64,000 bases of DNA. Source: JAICJC01 sp963757605. Its GTDB lineage: Bacteria > Actinomycetota > Thermoleophilia > Gaiellales > JAICJC01. Position numbers and translations under genes: made by a program. This document shows, piece by piece, positions 28,965-38,016 of the stretch. The stretch covers positions 236,212-300,211 of the forward strand of contig CAVWSF010000002.1 in NCBI GenBank assembly GCA_963757605.1. The letters run 5' to 3'. The notes beneath the pieces are model-generated. The model saw only the letters and a list, made by a program, of their open reading frames with translations. It did not search any database and was not told where the DNA came from. How positions within the stretch are numbered: position 1 is the first letter of the stretch; each line of letters opens with the position of its first letter.

Positions 28965-29939
28965 TCATACCGGGCCGCGTCCAGCCTGAGGTGCAGGTTG
29001 CCGTCGTGGGTGTGCCCCACTTGGCGCGTTCCGGGTTGGGAATGAGCCCGGTTCCTCGACCGCGCGCCGGTAGAGCGCCTCGTCGATGTTGCGGCCGGTG
29101 ACGATGAGGACGACCGGGCCGGCGACATCCTCGATCTGCGGAAGGGCGGCGAGCGCCGCCGCGCCCGACGCCTCGACCCGGATCCCGGCGCCCGCCAGCG
29201 CCCCGACCGCGGTCGCCAGCTCGCGCTCGTCCACCCGCAGCATCCGCTGTGCAGTCCGCGCCAGAACCTCGACCGCGTACGGGATCGCAACCCGCACGGC
29301 GAGCCCGTCGGCGATGGTCGGGTCCGCGTCTCGCTCGACGACCCGCCCTGCCTCCCAGCACTCCGCCATGACCGGCGCGGCCGCGGCCACGACGCCCACG
29401 CGCAGCGTCGCGGGCGAGCCCTCGGCGAGCCGCAGGCCGATCCCGCCCAGGAGCGCGCCGTTTCCGACCGGGACGATCACCGCGCCGGGCGGGCGGTCGA
29501 GCTGGTCGAGCAGCTCGTCGGCGATGGCCGCGTAGCCGCCGTACTGGGCCTCCTCGGCGCCGTCGGCGAAGAACGGCATACCCTCGTCGGCGGCCACGCG
29601 CTCGGCCTCGTCCTTGGCCAGGTCGAAGTCGGCGCCGAAGATCCGGATCTCGCCGCCGTGCCGCTCGATCAGCTCGAGCTTGGCCCGGGCCGAGCCCTCG
29701 GGGGCGTACACGATGGCCCGCATCCCGAGCTGTGCCGCCGCCCAGGCCGACGCCGCGCCGTGGTTCCCTGTCGAGGCCGTGACGACGGCCGTTGCGCCCG
29801 CGTCGCGGAAGGCGCGCATGGCGGGGAGGGCGCCCCGCCACTTGAACGCCCCGAGCTCGTGCTGGTCTTCCCGCTTCAGCCACAGGTCGCGGCCGCCGGC
29901 CAGGGACGTTGGTGCGCGTTCGAGCGGCGTCGGCGTCAT
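28965..29939 (-). CDS. PLP-dependent threonine/serine dehydratase-like enzyme
   Basis: 324-residue fold-type II PLP enzyme. PLP lysine motif LGAFKWRGAL (~residue 40), STGNHGAASAWAA (phosphate/substrate loop) and the glycine loop VPVGNGALLGGIG are intact. This matches catabolic threonine dehydratase and serine racemase relatives lacking the C-terminal ACT domain. The C-terminal ~20 residues are rich in Pro/Arg and may reflect a late frameshift. The ATG is only ~16 bases from the start of the decayed aldehyde dehydrogenase on the other strand, leaving little room for a promoter. Confidence 0.82.
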   Translation of the reverse strand: MTPTPLERAPTSLAGGRDLWLKREDQHELGAFKWRGALPAMRAFRDAGATAVVTASTGNHGAASAWAAAQLGMRAIVYAPEGSARAKLELIERHGGEIRIFGADFDLAKDEAERVAADEGMPFFADGAEEAQYGGYAAIADELLDQLDRPPGAVIVPVGNGALLGGIGLRLAEGSPATLRVGVVAAAAPVMAECWEAGRVVERDADPTIADGLAVRVAIPYAVEVLARTAQRMLRVDERELATAVGALAGAGIRVEASGAAALAALPQIEDVAGPVVLIVTGRNIDEALYRRAVEEPGSFPTRNAPSGAHPRRQPAPQAGRGPV

Positions 29940-29954
29940 CGTGCGGCAGTCTAA

Positions 29955-31049
29955 GTGCCGACATCGTCGAGGAGCGGCTCGACGACCTGCCCGCGAGCTG
30001 GCGCTCGAGCAGGGCAAGCCGATGCGGACGGAGGCGGCCGAGGAGATCGAGGAGACGCCGGCAACCTGCGCATGGCGGCCGAGGACGTGAAGCGCATGGA
30101 CACGGCCGTGATCCCCAGCGAGCGGCGCGGCAATGTGGTGTTCACGTTCCGAAAGCCGAACGGCGCGCTCGCGACGGGCAACTCGGTGATCCTGAAGCCG
30201 AGCGAGCTCACGCCGCTCTCGGGGCGCAGGCTGGTTGAGATCCTCGAGGAGGCGGGCCTTCCGGAGGGGGCGATCGGCATCGTCCACGGAGGCCGCGAGG
30301 CGGGCGAGACGCTCGTGACGCATCCGGGCGTCGACGCGATCGGGTTCGTCGGTCGCACGGTTCGGGCGAGGCGATCGTGCGCGCCGCGGGGATGAAGCGG
30401 ACGCTGATCGAGGCGTCCGGCAACGGGCCGCAGATCGTGCTCGCCGATGCGGATCTCGCCGCCGCCGCGGCGGCAGCGGTCGAGGGCGCGGCGTATCTCG
30501 CCGGGCAGGTGTGCGTCGCCACCGAGCGCGTGCTGGTCGAGGAGCGGCCCACGCCGAGTTCGTGGAGCTCGTGCTGGAGCGGGCCGGCGAGGTCGTGCTC
30601 GGGCACCCGCTCGAGGAGGCGACCACGATGGGCCCGCTCAACAACGAGCCGGTGGCCGCGAGGATGGACCGGCACATGGCCGATGCCGGCGCGCAGGGCG
30701 CGCGGGTGCTCGCGGGCGGGCGCCGGGCCGAGGGCTTCCCCACCGACCTCTACTACGAGATGACGGTGGTCGACGCCGTGACGCCGGAGACGCTCCTCTT
30801 CCGCGAGGAGTCCTTCGGGCCGGTGCTCCCGATCACCACCTTCCGAAGCGACGACGAGGCGATCGCGCTCGCCAACGACTCGCACCTCGGCCTCCAGGCG
30901 GCGGTGTTCACGGCGAGCCTGCGGCGCGCGTTCCGGTTCGTGAACGAGATCCGGGCCGGGAGCGTCCAGGTGAACGAGACGACGGGCTACTGGGAGGGGC
31001 GCCCGCCGTTACCTGAACACGCCCGGAGGACTACGCGGCGGCGGCTTAA
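29955..31049 (+). pseudogene. Aldehyde dehydrogenase, truncated and frameshifted
   Basis: Recognisable NAD-aldehyde dehydrogenase pieces in three frames: EQGKPMRTEAAEEIEE, LATGNSVILKPSELTPLS, MKRTLIEASGNGPQIV (catalytic Glu region), AGQVCVATERVLVEE (catalytic Cys) and LFREESFGPVLPI. About 75 N-terminal residues are absent. The ITPWNFP segment before LATGNSV is missing, and the C-terminus after GYWEGRPP is scrambled. Indels alone do not explain this. It is either a decayed gene or a mis-assembled join. Confidence 0.75.
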
Positions 31050-32698
31050 GCGGCAGCGGCGTGCCGGCCGTGGTCGCCGACCAGCTCGCAGACGACCTCG
31101 ACGACAGCCGGGTCGAACTGGGAGCCCGAGCACCGGCGCAGCTCCGCCAGCGCCGCGGTGGCTGAGCGGGCCCGCTGGTAGGGCTGGTCGGTCGTCATCC
31201 GCACATACGCGTCGCAGACGCCGATGATGCGTGCGCCGAGCGGGATGGCCGCGCCGGGGATCCGGTCCGGATAGCCGTTCCCGTCGAAGCGCTCGTGGCT
31301 CGCGCGCACGAGGTCGGCCGTCCGCGCGAGCGCCGGCGCGGCGCGGACGATCCGCTCCCCGATCTTCGGGTGCCGGCGCATGATCTCGCGCTCGTCGTCG
31401 TCGAGCGGGCCGGGCTTGGTCAGGATCGCATCCGGCACGGCGGCCTGGCCGACGTCGTGGAGCTCGGCCGCGAGCTCGACGCGCTTCACCTCGTGGTGGG
31501 GCAGGTGCATCGCCCGCGCGGTCGCAGCGGCCAGCTGCGAGACCTCGAGCAAGTGCCCGTGCAGGTCGGCGCCGCGCTCGCGCAGCACCTGGACGAGGAC
31601 GTCCGTGCTCTGGCGGCTGGCGGACGAGCGGCCGGTCTTGCGGTCGTACAGCCGGTGGTCGACGAGCCGCAGGGCCTGCTCCATCGACTGGGCCTCGGCC
31701 GGGATCGAGGCGGTGCCGTAGGAGCACTCGATCACGACGCCGTCGATCGCCTCCGAGAGCGCCTTCGCGGCCAGGTCGGCGGTCGCGAACGGGTCGTGGT
31801 TCACGTCGGACGGCATGAGGACGCAGAACTCGTCGCCACCCATCCGGTAGGCCTTCGCCCGGCCCGCCATCGCATCGGCCAGGTGGCGGCCGAGGCGCGT
31901 GAGGAGGGCGTCGCCGGCAGGATGGCCGAACGTGTCGTTGTACTGCTTGAAGCCGTCGAGGTCGAAGAGCCCGAGCATGTGCGGCCCGGCGAGCTTCGTG
32001 TCCGGCGTGAAGAGCACGGACAGGTCGTTCACGAGCGCCCGCCGGTTCGGGAGGCCGGTGAGCGCGTCGGTCAGCGCCTCGGCACGGCTGGCGGCGAGGA
32101 GGCGCTCGTTCTCGCGGGCGAGCCGTGCGGCCGTCGCGTGCGCCGCCGACGACCGCAGGAAGAAGAACGCGAATGCGCCCAGGAGCAGCGCGATCGCGGC
32201 GATCGACCCGTCGGTCACCTTGCCCTGGGCGTCCGCCGCCCGCTGGGCGTATGCACGGCTCGCCGCATCGAGGAGCCTGGTGATCTGGGTCGTGCTGCGA
32301 CCGGCCTCGCTCGCGAGCACGTCGGCCTCTGGGCCGTAGCTCTGGCCGTACGCGCCCATGCGGTAGATCTGCTCGAGGGACGTGTAGTCGGAGTTGAGCG
32401 GCGTCAGGATCCCTTCGAGCGCCTTCGGGGGCGAGTCGGCCTGGAGGGCGGCCAGCTCCCGCGTGATCGCGGTCATCTGGGCGTTCATCTCGCGACGCGC
32501 GACCACCGGCGACCCTCCGGTCTTCGGGTTCGCGTGGAAGGGCGTCACCTGGAGCGCGTTCAGCTCCACCTTGACCTCGGCGAGCGAGAGCTGGGCCTTC
32601 GTGCTCTGCGTTGCGCCGCCCTGGAGATGCAGGATCGCGGCGATTGCAGCGATCCCGAGAATCAGGACCACGACGAGAGACGTCTTCTTGCCGAACAT
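31046..32698 (-). CDS. Membrane GGDEF plus HD-GYP cyclic-di-GMP protein
   Basis: 550 residues. A membrane span at ~residues 5-25 (TSLVVVLILGIAAIAAILHL), a ~145-residue extracytoplasmic sensor region and a second span (SIAAIALLLGAFAFFFL) come first. A GGDEF domain follows, with intact active site MGGDEF, for c-di-GMP synthesis. The C-terminal HD-GYP domain, with LHDVGQAAVPD, HPKIGERI and HERFDGNGYPD, is a c-di-GMP phosphodiesterase fold. Both halves keep catalytic residues, so a bifunctional enzyme is possible. It starts 8 bases after an EamA transporter stop, suggesting one operon. Confidence 0.9.
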   Translation of the reverse strand: MFGKKTSLVVVLILGIAAIAAILHLQGGATQSTKAQLSLAEVKVELNALQVTPFHANPKTGGSPVVARREMNAQMTAITRELAALQADSPPKALEGILTPLNSDYTSLEQIYRMGAYGQSYGPEADVLASEAGRSTTQITRLLDAASRAYAQRAADAQGKVTDGSIAAIALLLGAFAFFFLRSSAAHATAARLARENERLLAASRAEALTDALTGLPNRRALVNDLSVLFTPDTKLAGPHMLGLFDLDGFKQYNDTFGHPAGDALLTRLGRHLADAMAGRAKAYRMGGDEFCVLMPSDVNHDPFATADLAAKALSEAIDGVVIECSYGTASIPAEAQSMEQALRLVDHRLYDRKTGRSSASRQSTDVLVQVLRERGADLHGHLLEVSQLAAATARAMHLPHHEVKRVELAAELHDVGQAAVPDAILTKPGPLDDDEREIMRRHPKIGERIVRAAPALARTADLVRASHERFDGNGYPDRIPGAAIPLGARIIGVCDAYVRMTTDQPYQRARSATAALAELRRCSGSQFDPAVVEVVCELVGDHGRHAAAA

Positions 32699-32706
32699 CC
32701 TCCCGG

Positions 32707-33567
32707 TTATCGTCGCTCTGGGAGCCGCGTTGAGGCGGGTTCGCGGTGCAGCGCGACGCCGACGACCACCAGCCCGACCCCGGCAACGTCGGCCGCGGTC
32801 GGCACCTGCCCGAGCACGATCAGGCCGATCGCCGTCGCGGTGGCGGGAAGGAGCGAGACGAGCAGGGCGTAGGTCGGCCGCGGCAGCCGCGCCATCGCGA
32901 GCTGGTCGCAGATGTAGGGGATCACCGACGATGTGACACCGACGCCGATTCCCGCGGCGAGGAGCGCCGGGTCGGTGAGCGCCACCCGGGCCGCCGGTGC
33001 CGCGGGCATGACCGCCACCGCCGCCGCCAGCATCGCCCCCGCGAGGCCGTCGATCCCGGCGATCCCGGGGCTTCGAGCGACGCGGTGGGCCGCCACGATG
33101 TAGGCGGCGAACAGCCCGGCGTTCACGAACGCGAGCGCCACGCCGACGAGCGTGCCGCCGCCGAGTTGGACGTGGGTGACCGCGTAGACACCGGCGGCGG
33201 CCAGGACGAGCGCGGCGGCGTTCCGCAGCGTGCGCATGCCGAGCGCGGCGAGCACGATCACTGGCAGGAACTCGATCGCGGCGACGGTGCCCAGCGGCAG
33301 GTGGTCGATGGCGGTGTAGAAGCTGGCGTTCATCGCCGCCAGGATGCAGCCCATGAGCACGACCAGCCGGCGGATCTCCGAGCCGGTCGCCGCGAGCGCC
33401 CGCCACGGCCGCCGCCAGGCGCCCAGGATCACCGCCGCGCTCACGATCCGAAGCCACGCCACGCCCTGCGGCTCGACCCGCGTGAAGAGCAGCACGGCGA
33501 ACGCGGGGCCGAGGTAGTGGAAGACGGCGCTCCCGACGAAGTAGCCGGACGGCGGGAACCGGCGCAT
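32707..33567 (-). CDS. EamA/DMT-family transporter
   Basis: 286 residues with ten predicted membrane spans in two EamA repeats, for example YFVGSAVFHYLGPAFAVLLF at the start and AGIGVGVTSSVIPYICDQLA in the second half. It resembles RhtA/YddG-type amino acid or metabolite exporters. Substrate unknown. It is upstream in the same operon as the GGDEF/HD-GYP gene and divergent from an Lrp-type regulator 57 bases away, which may control it. Confidence 0.87.
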   Translation of the reverse strand: MRRFPPSGYFVGSAVFHYLGPAFAVLLFTRVEPQGVAWLRIVSAAVILGAWRRPWRALAATGSEIRRLVVLMGCILAAMNASFYTAIDHLPLGTVAAIEFLPVIVLAALGMRTLRNAAALVLAAAGVYAVTHVQLGGGTLVGVALAFVNAGLFAAYIVAAHRVARSPGIAGIDGLAGAMLAAAVAVMPAAPAARVALTDPALLAAGIGVGVTSSVIPYICDQLAMARLPRPTYALLVSLLPATATAIGLIVLGQVPTAADVAGVGLVVVGVALHREPASTRLPERR

Positions 33568-33624
33568 GCCCGAAATTCTGACCGCGTGCTTGCGGCACAG
33601 ACAGGGGTGAGATACGGTCTTCGC

Positions 33625-34134
33625 GTGAGTTCGCCTTCGGAACGACGGCATCGGCGCTCGTCGGCTTACGATGGTCCGCTGCTCGACGAGATCGACCGGC
33701 GCCTCCTGACCGAGCTCCAGGACGACGGGCGGGTGACGATGGCTGAGCTCGGGCGGCGCGTGAACCTGTCGGCGCCGGCGGTGGGCGAGCGCGTCCAGCG
33801 CATGGAGGAGACCGGCGTCATCACCGGCTACGCCGCCCAGGTCGACCCCAAGGCGATCGGCTACCCGATCGCGGCGGTCGTGCGGATCCGGCCTGCGCGG
33901 CGGCAGCTGCACAAGGTGCCCGAGGTCGCACGGTCGACGCCGGAGGTGGTCGAGTGCCATCGCGTCACCGGCGAGGACTGCTACATCGCGAAGCTCCACC
34001 TGCGCTCGATGGACGACCTGGAGGGGATCCTCGACCGCTTCGCCGCCGTCGGGCAGACGACGACCTCGATCGTGCACTCCGCGCCGGTCGCGTCGCGGCC
34101 GCTGCCGCTCGTCGACGAGCCGGAGGATGGCTAG
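33625..34134 (+). CDS. Lrp/AsnC-family transcriptional regulator
   Basis: 169 residues. The N-terminal helix-turn-helix (LLDEIDRRLLTELQDDGRVTMAELGRRVNLSAPAVGERVQRMEETGVI) and C-terminal ligand-binding RAM domain (CHRVTGEDCYIAKLHLRSMDDLEGIL) are complete. GTG at 33625 is preferred; a second GTG lies 18 bases upstream. Divergent from an EamA exporter, a common amino-acid-export pairing. Confidence 0.9.
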   Translation: MSSPSERRHRRSSAYDGPLLDEIDRRLLTELQDDGRVTMAELGRRVNLSAPAVGERVQRMEETGVITGYAAQVDPKAIGYPIAAVVRIRPARRQLHKVPEVARSTPEVVECHRVTGEDCYIAKLHLRSMDDLEGILDRFAAVGQTTTSIVHSAPVASRPLPLVDEPEDG

Positions 34135-34172
34135 GCACCACCGCGTGGCCCGCGGTGTGCGACGATTCGGAC

Positions 34173-34355
34173 GTGGCGCTCACTCCCCGGCAGCAGAAGA
34201 AGCGGCAGATGGTGCGGACCGGCTACGCCGGGATCGCGGTGGGAGCTCTCCTCGTGATCCTCGCGGTAACTGGCGCCGGGCTCCTGCTCGGCCTGATCGG
34301 CGCGATCGTGCTTGTCGTATCGGGGTGGGCGACGCGAGCACTGCGTGATCTCTGA
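34173..34355 (+). CDS. Small membrane protein
   Basis: 60 residues: a basic N-terminus (TPRQQKKRQMVRTGYAG), then hydrophobic IAVGALLVILAVTGAGLLLGLIGAIVLVV, long enough for a two-span hairpin. The 3' end overlaps the MFS gene start by 11 bases. Not recognised. Confidence 0.55.
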   Translation: MALTPRQQKKRQMVRTGYAGIAVGALLVILAVTGAGLLLGLIGAIVLVVSGWATRALRDL

Positions 34356-35571
34356 AGCTGCCCTCTCGCCGGCGCTCGTCCGCCGGAACACGATCCTCCT
34401 CGCCGCGACGCTCACCTGCCTGAGCGGGATGCTCCAGCTCGTCGTCGCGGTGTCCACGATCACGCTCGTCCTCGTGACGGGCATCGAGTCGATCCTGGGC
34501 CTCGGGCCCGCCGTCTTCCTGGCGTCCTCGGCGGTCGCGGCTCTTCCGGCGGGGCGGGCGATGGACCGGCATCGGCGCGTGCCGGTCGTCGCCTTCGGCT
34601 GCGTGCTCGGCATCGTCGGGTGCATCACGGCCGCTGCGGGCGCAGGGCTCGAGTCCGCGCCGCTCGTCCTCGTCGGGTTCGTGATGATCGGCGGGTCGAG
34701 CGGGACCGTGCTCCTGGTGCGGGCCGCGGCCGCCGACCTCTACCCGCCCGAGCGCCGGGCCCGCGGCATCTCCTACGTGCTCTTCGGCTCGCTCTTCGGT
34801 GCCGCGCTCGGGCCGCTCGTCTTCCGGCCGCTGCTCTCGGGCCGCCACCTCGATTCGGGCGACCTCGTCATCCCGTACCTCGCAGCGGGGGCGATCATGG
34901 TGGTCGGGCTGTGCATCATCCTCCAGGTGCGGCCCGACCCGAAGGTGTTCGCGGCCGCCACCGCTCGGGCGCATCCGGACCACGCCGCCGGTCCACCGCC
35001 GCCGCTCTCGGAGGTGCTGGCGCGGCCGGGTACCATCGCCGCGGTGCTCGCCGCCGTGACGAGCTTCGCCGTGATGGTCTCGGTGATGAACCTGGCCGGC
35101 TACGTCGTGGTCGGAAACGGCCATGCCGAGGCGGACATCTTCACCGTCATCAGCTTCCACATCATCGGCATGTACTCGCTCGTGCTCGTCATCGGCGACA
35201 TGATCGACCGGACGGGCCGGATGCCCGCGCTCATCGGCGGGCTGCTGGTGATGGCCGTTTCGGCGCTGGGCCTCGGGTGGCACTCGAGCGTGCTGTGGAC
35301 GTCGTTCTGCCTCTTCGGCGTCGGCCTCGGCTGGAACGTGTCCTACGTTGCGGCCTCCGCCCACCTGGCCGACGTCGCTGCACCGTCGGAGCGGGGCCGT
35401 CTGATCGGCTTCACCGACCTCCTCTCGGGCTTCACGGGCGCCGCGCTCGCGCTGGCGGGCGGCGCCGCCTACTCGGCGTTCGGCGTGCTCGCCATCGCCC
35501 TCGGAGCGACCCTGATCGCGATCGCCCCGATCCCGCTCATGCTCGCGCGCCGCCAGCCCGCGGTGGCCTGA
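34345..35571 (+). CDS. Major facilitator superfamily transporter
   Basis: 408 residues, about twelve membrane spans. The cytoplasmic loop 2-3 motif appears as GRAMDRHRRVPV (A-motif-like GxxxDRxxRR), and DMIDRTGRMPALIGG marks the equivalent loop in the second half. Both fit a drug- or metabolite-efflux MFS protein. GTG start overlaps the preceding small membrane gene. Substrate unknown. Confidence 0.85.
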   Translation: MISEAALSPALVRRNTILLAATLTCLSGMLQLVVAVSTITLVLVTGIESILGLGPAVFLASSAVAALPAGRAMDRHRRVPVVAFGCVLGIVGCITAAAGAGLESAPLVLVGFVMIGGSSGTVLLVRAAAADLYPPERRARGISYVLFGSLFGAALGPLVFRPLLSGRHLDSGDLVIPYLAAGAIMVVGLCIILQVRPDPKVFAAATARAHPDHAAGPPPPLSEVLARPGTIAAVLAAVTSFAVMVSVMNLAGYVVVGNGHAEADIFTVISFHIIGMYSLVLVIGDMIDRTGRMPALIGGLLVMAVSALGLGWHSSVLWTSFCLFGVGLGWNVSYVAASAHLADVAAPSERGRLIGFTDLLSGFTGAALALAGGAAYSAFGVLAIALGATLIAIAPIPLMLARRQPAVA

Positions 35572-35629
35572 CGCTCACGCCGCCTCGGCGATCCGCTCGA
35601 GGGCCGGCGTCAAGCTCCGGGCCCGGTCG

Positions 35630-35675
35630 GCCAGGGTTCGGCGTGAGCGTCCGGCTGCCGCTGGAGGCCGCGTGA
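35630..35675 (+). pseudogene. C-terminal stump of a sensor histidine kinase
   Basis: Only PGFGVSVRLPLEAA then a stop, the usual tail of a NarX/DesK-type kinase catalytic domain, with the TGA overlapping the next GTG. Nothing of the rest of the kinase is present. An 11-base inverted repeat (ACGCTCACGCC at 35571-35581; GGCGTGAGCGT at 35640-35650) brackets the junction, hinting at a rearrangement. Confidence 0.5.
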
Positions 35676-36228
35676 CCACCGTCCTCGTGGCCGACGATCA
35701 GGCGCTCGTGCGGGGCGGGTTCCGGCTCATGCTCGACGCCCAGGACGACATCGACGTGGTCGGCGAGGCCGAGGACGGGCGCGGCGGTGGCGCGCGTCGC
35801 GGAGTTGCGCCCGGATGTCGTTCTGATGGACGTCCGCATGCCGGTCATGGGTTTCTCCTGAAGAGCGCTCCGCCGGCGCAGCTGATCGAGGCCGTGCGGA
35901 CGGTCGCGGCCGGCGACGCGCTCCTCGCCCCGGCGATCACGCGCCGCCTGGTGGAGGAGTTCGTGCGCGGCCCGCGCCCGGGCGACGCCGTGCCGCCCGG
36001 GTTGCAGGAGCTGACCGACCGCGAGCGCGAGGTGCTCGAGCTCATGGCCCAGGGGCTCTCGATGGCGAGATCGCCGACCGGTTCGTGGTCAGCGCCGCCA
36101 CCGTGAAGACCCATGTGAACCGCGTGTTCGCGAAGCTCGGCCTGCGCGACCGCGTCCAGGCGGTCGTGCTCGCGTACGAGTCGGGGCTCGTCCGCCCGGG
36201 CCAGCAGGCCGGCGACTCGGCTACTTGA
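35672..36228 (+). pseudogene. NarL/LuxR response regulator, internally deleted and frameshifted
   Basis: Starts as a normal receiver (TTVLVADDQALVRGGFRLML), reads DVVLMDVRMPVMG in a shifted frame with the phospho-acceptor Asp, then jumps to GFLLKSAPPAQLIEAV. Roughly 50 receiver residues are lost. The LuxR-type helix-turn-helix (LTDREREVLELMAQGLS...VSAATVKTHVNRVFAKLGL) is split by another indel. As read it cannot be functional. Together with the kinase stump it is the remains of a two-component system or a mis-assembly. Confidence 0.7.
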
Positions 36229-36868
36229 CCACGCGGTAGCGCAGGTGCGTCGCCGCCGGTGACGCCGGCATCGGCAGCGGCTCGAGCTTCAGCGCGCGCC
36301 CGTCGATCCCGTCGAAGAGCCGCGTCCCCGCACCGAGGAAGACCGGCGACACGTGGATCGTGAGCTCGTCGAAGCGGCCGGCGTTCAGCACCTGCTGCAC
36401 GACGTCGGCGCCTCCGGCGACGTGGACAGCACGATCGCCGGCGGCCTCCTCGGCCCGGTCGAGCGCGGCCTCGATCCCGTCGGTCACGAAGTGGAACGTG
36501 GTGTCGCCCTGCATCTCGAGGTCGTCGCGGGCGTGGTTCGTGAGCACGAAGACCGGCACGTGGAACGGCGGGTCGTCGCCCCACCAGCCGCGGCCGTTCG
36601 GGTCGGACTCCCATGGGCCCTCGCCGCCGCTGAACATGCGCCGGCCCATGACGACGGCGCCGTATGAGGCCACGTACTCGGCAACGAGGTCGGAGTCCGG
36701 CCCGGTCTCGCCGCCCTCCAGCCCGTGCTCCGCGCGCCACGCCGCGAGCCCGAACACCCACTCGTGGAGCTCCTCGCCGCGCTTGCCGAGCGGATCCTCC
36801 AGCGAGGGATCGGGCCCGGCCACGAACCCATCGAGGGACATGCTGATGTCGAGCGTGATGCGTGCCAT
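36221..36868 (-). CDS. Dihydrofolate reductase-like (RibD C-terminal) protein
   Basis: 215 residues of the RibD_C/DHFR-like superfamily: ITLDISMSLDGFVAGPDPS at the start, VVMGRRMF in the nucleotide-binding region, HVAGGADVVQQVLNAGRFDELTIHVSPVFLGAGTRLF near the end. Proteins of this stand-alone type (YyaP/YwjB) are of unknown substrate. Frame intact. Confidence 0.85.
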   Translation of the reverse strand: MARITLDISMSLDGFVAGPDPSLEDPLGKRGEELHEWVFGLAAWRAEHGLEGGETGPDSDLVAEYVASYGAVVMGRRMFSGGEGPWESDPNGRGWWGDDPPFHVPVFVLTNHARDDLEMQGDTTFHFVTDGIEAALDRAEEAAGDRAVHVAGGADVVQQVLNAGRFDELTIHVSPVFLGAGTRLFDGIDGRALKLEPLPMPASPAATHLRYRVVK

Positions 36869-36927
36869 GGTCGCCTCCCGGCGTGTCGGATGGTCTCGCA
36901 GCTATAGACCGCGGCGTGGGCGGGAAC

Positions 36928-37995
36928 TCATCGACCGGCGGCGACGCGAGCCGTCTCGGCCCTGACCGTCGCCGCGCCGGCCACCATCGCCTCGAGCTTG
37001 CGGTAGGCGACGGCCCGGGGCAGGTACTTCATGCCGCAGTCGGGCGCCGCCGTGAGCTCGTCGGGGCGCTTGTACGGAAGCGCCTTTCGGATGCGGGCGG
37101 CGACCGTCTCGGGCGACTCCACCGCGTGCGATTCGAGGTCGATCACGCCCAGGATGATGCGCTTGTCGGGCAGGGACTCGAGGATGGCCGCGTCGAGGTC
37201 CGACTGGGCCGTCTCGATCGAGATGTGGTCGCACGGCGCATCCGCGAGCTCGGGCAGGAACGAGTAGGCCTCGGGGCGCTCGTGGATGATCGCCGCGTAG
37301 CCGAAGCAGATGTGGACGGCGGTCGTGCCCTCGATCCCGTCCAGGGCGCGCCGCAGCGCGGCGAGCCCGAACTCGCGCGCCTTCTCGGGCCGGGCCTGCA
37401 TGTAGGGCTCGTCGATCTGGACGATGTCGGCGCCAGCCGCGAAGTGGTCGGCGATCTCGTCGCGCACCGCCCCGGCATACGCCAGCGCCAGCTCGGCCTC
37501 GGACTCGTAGAAGTCGTTCTGGGCCTGCTGCGACATCGTGAACGGGCCGGGCACGGTCATCTTGATCGGCTTCGACGTGTTCGAGCGCAGGAACTGGACG
37601 TCGCGCACCTGCACCGGATGGCGGCGCTCGACCGGGCCGACGACGCGCGGCACCGCGTTGGGGTGGCCGCTTCGGTCGAGCGCCGTCCCGGGGTTGTCGA
37701 CGTCGACGCCCGAGAGCGCCGTCGCGAAGCGGTTGGAGTAGCTCTCCCGCCGCTGCTCGCCGTCGGTGATGATGTCGAGCCCGGCCCGCTCCTGGTCGCG
37801 GATCGCGACGAGCGTGGCGTCGTCCTGGGCTTCCTCCAGATACTGCGGGTCGATCCGCCACAGCTCCTTCGCGCGCACCCGCGGCGGGAACCGGTGCCGG
37901 AGCCGCTCGCGGTCGATCAGCCAGTCGGGCTGCGCGTAGGATCCGACGAGGCTGGTGGGGAGGGCGCTGGGGGTGGGGGCGGACACCACCCCCAA
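36928..37995 (-). CDS. MetE C-terminal-like (vitamin B12-independent methionine synthase family) protein
   Basis: 355-residue TIM-barrel protein matching only the catalytic half of MetE. Zinc ligands are visible: His and Cys in HICFGYAA, Glu in the QIDEP strand region and Cys in AAPDCGMKYLP. GEQRRESYSNRF and KMTVPGPFTMS are also conserved. It lacks the MetE N-terminal folate domain, as in archaeal-type core methionine synthases and xenobiotic-induced EpoR-like methyltransferases, so the methyl donor is uncertain. Confidence 0.85.
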   Translation of the reverse strand: MGVVSAPTPSALPTSLVGSYAQPDWLIDRERLRHRFPPRVRAKELWRIDPQYLEEAQDDATLVAIRDQERAGLDIITDGEQRRESYSNRFATALSGVDVDNPGTALDRSGHPNAVPRVVGPVERRHPVQVRDVQFLRSNTSKPIKMTVPGPFTMSQQAQNDFYESEAELALAYAGAVRDEIADHFAAGADIVQIDEPYMQARPEKAREFGLAALRRALDGIEGTTAVHICFGYAAIIHERPEAYSFLPELADAPCDHISIETAQSDLDAAILESLPDKRIILGVIDLESHAVESPETVAARIRKALPYKRPDELTAAPDCGMKYLPRAVAYRKLEAMVAGAATVRAETARVAAGR

Positions 37996-38016
37996 CGCTA
38001 CACGGCTCGGTGACCG

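Noticed and set aside
35537..35848. Minus-strand gene between the MFS and DHFR-like genes
   Set aside because: It overlaps the recognisable receiver-domain fragment on the plus strand and shows no domain of its own.
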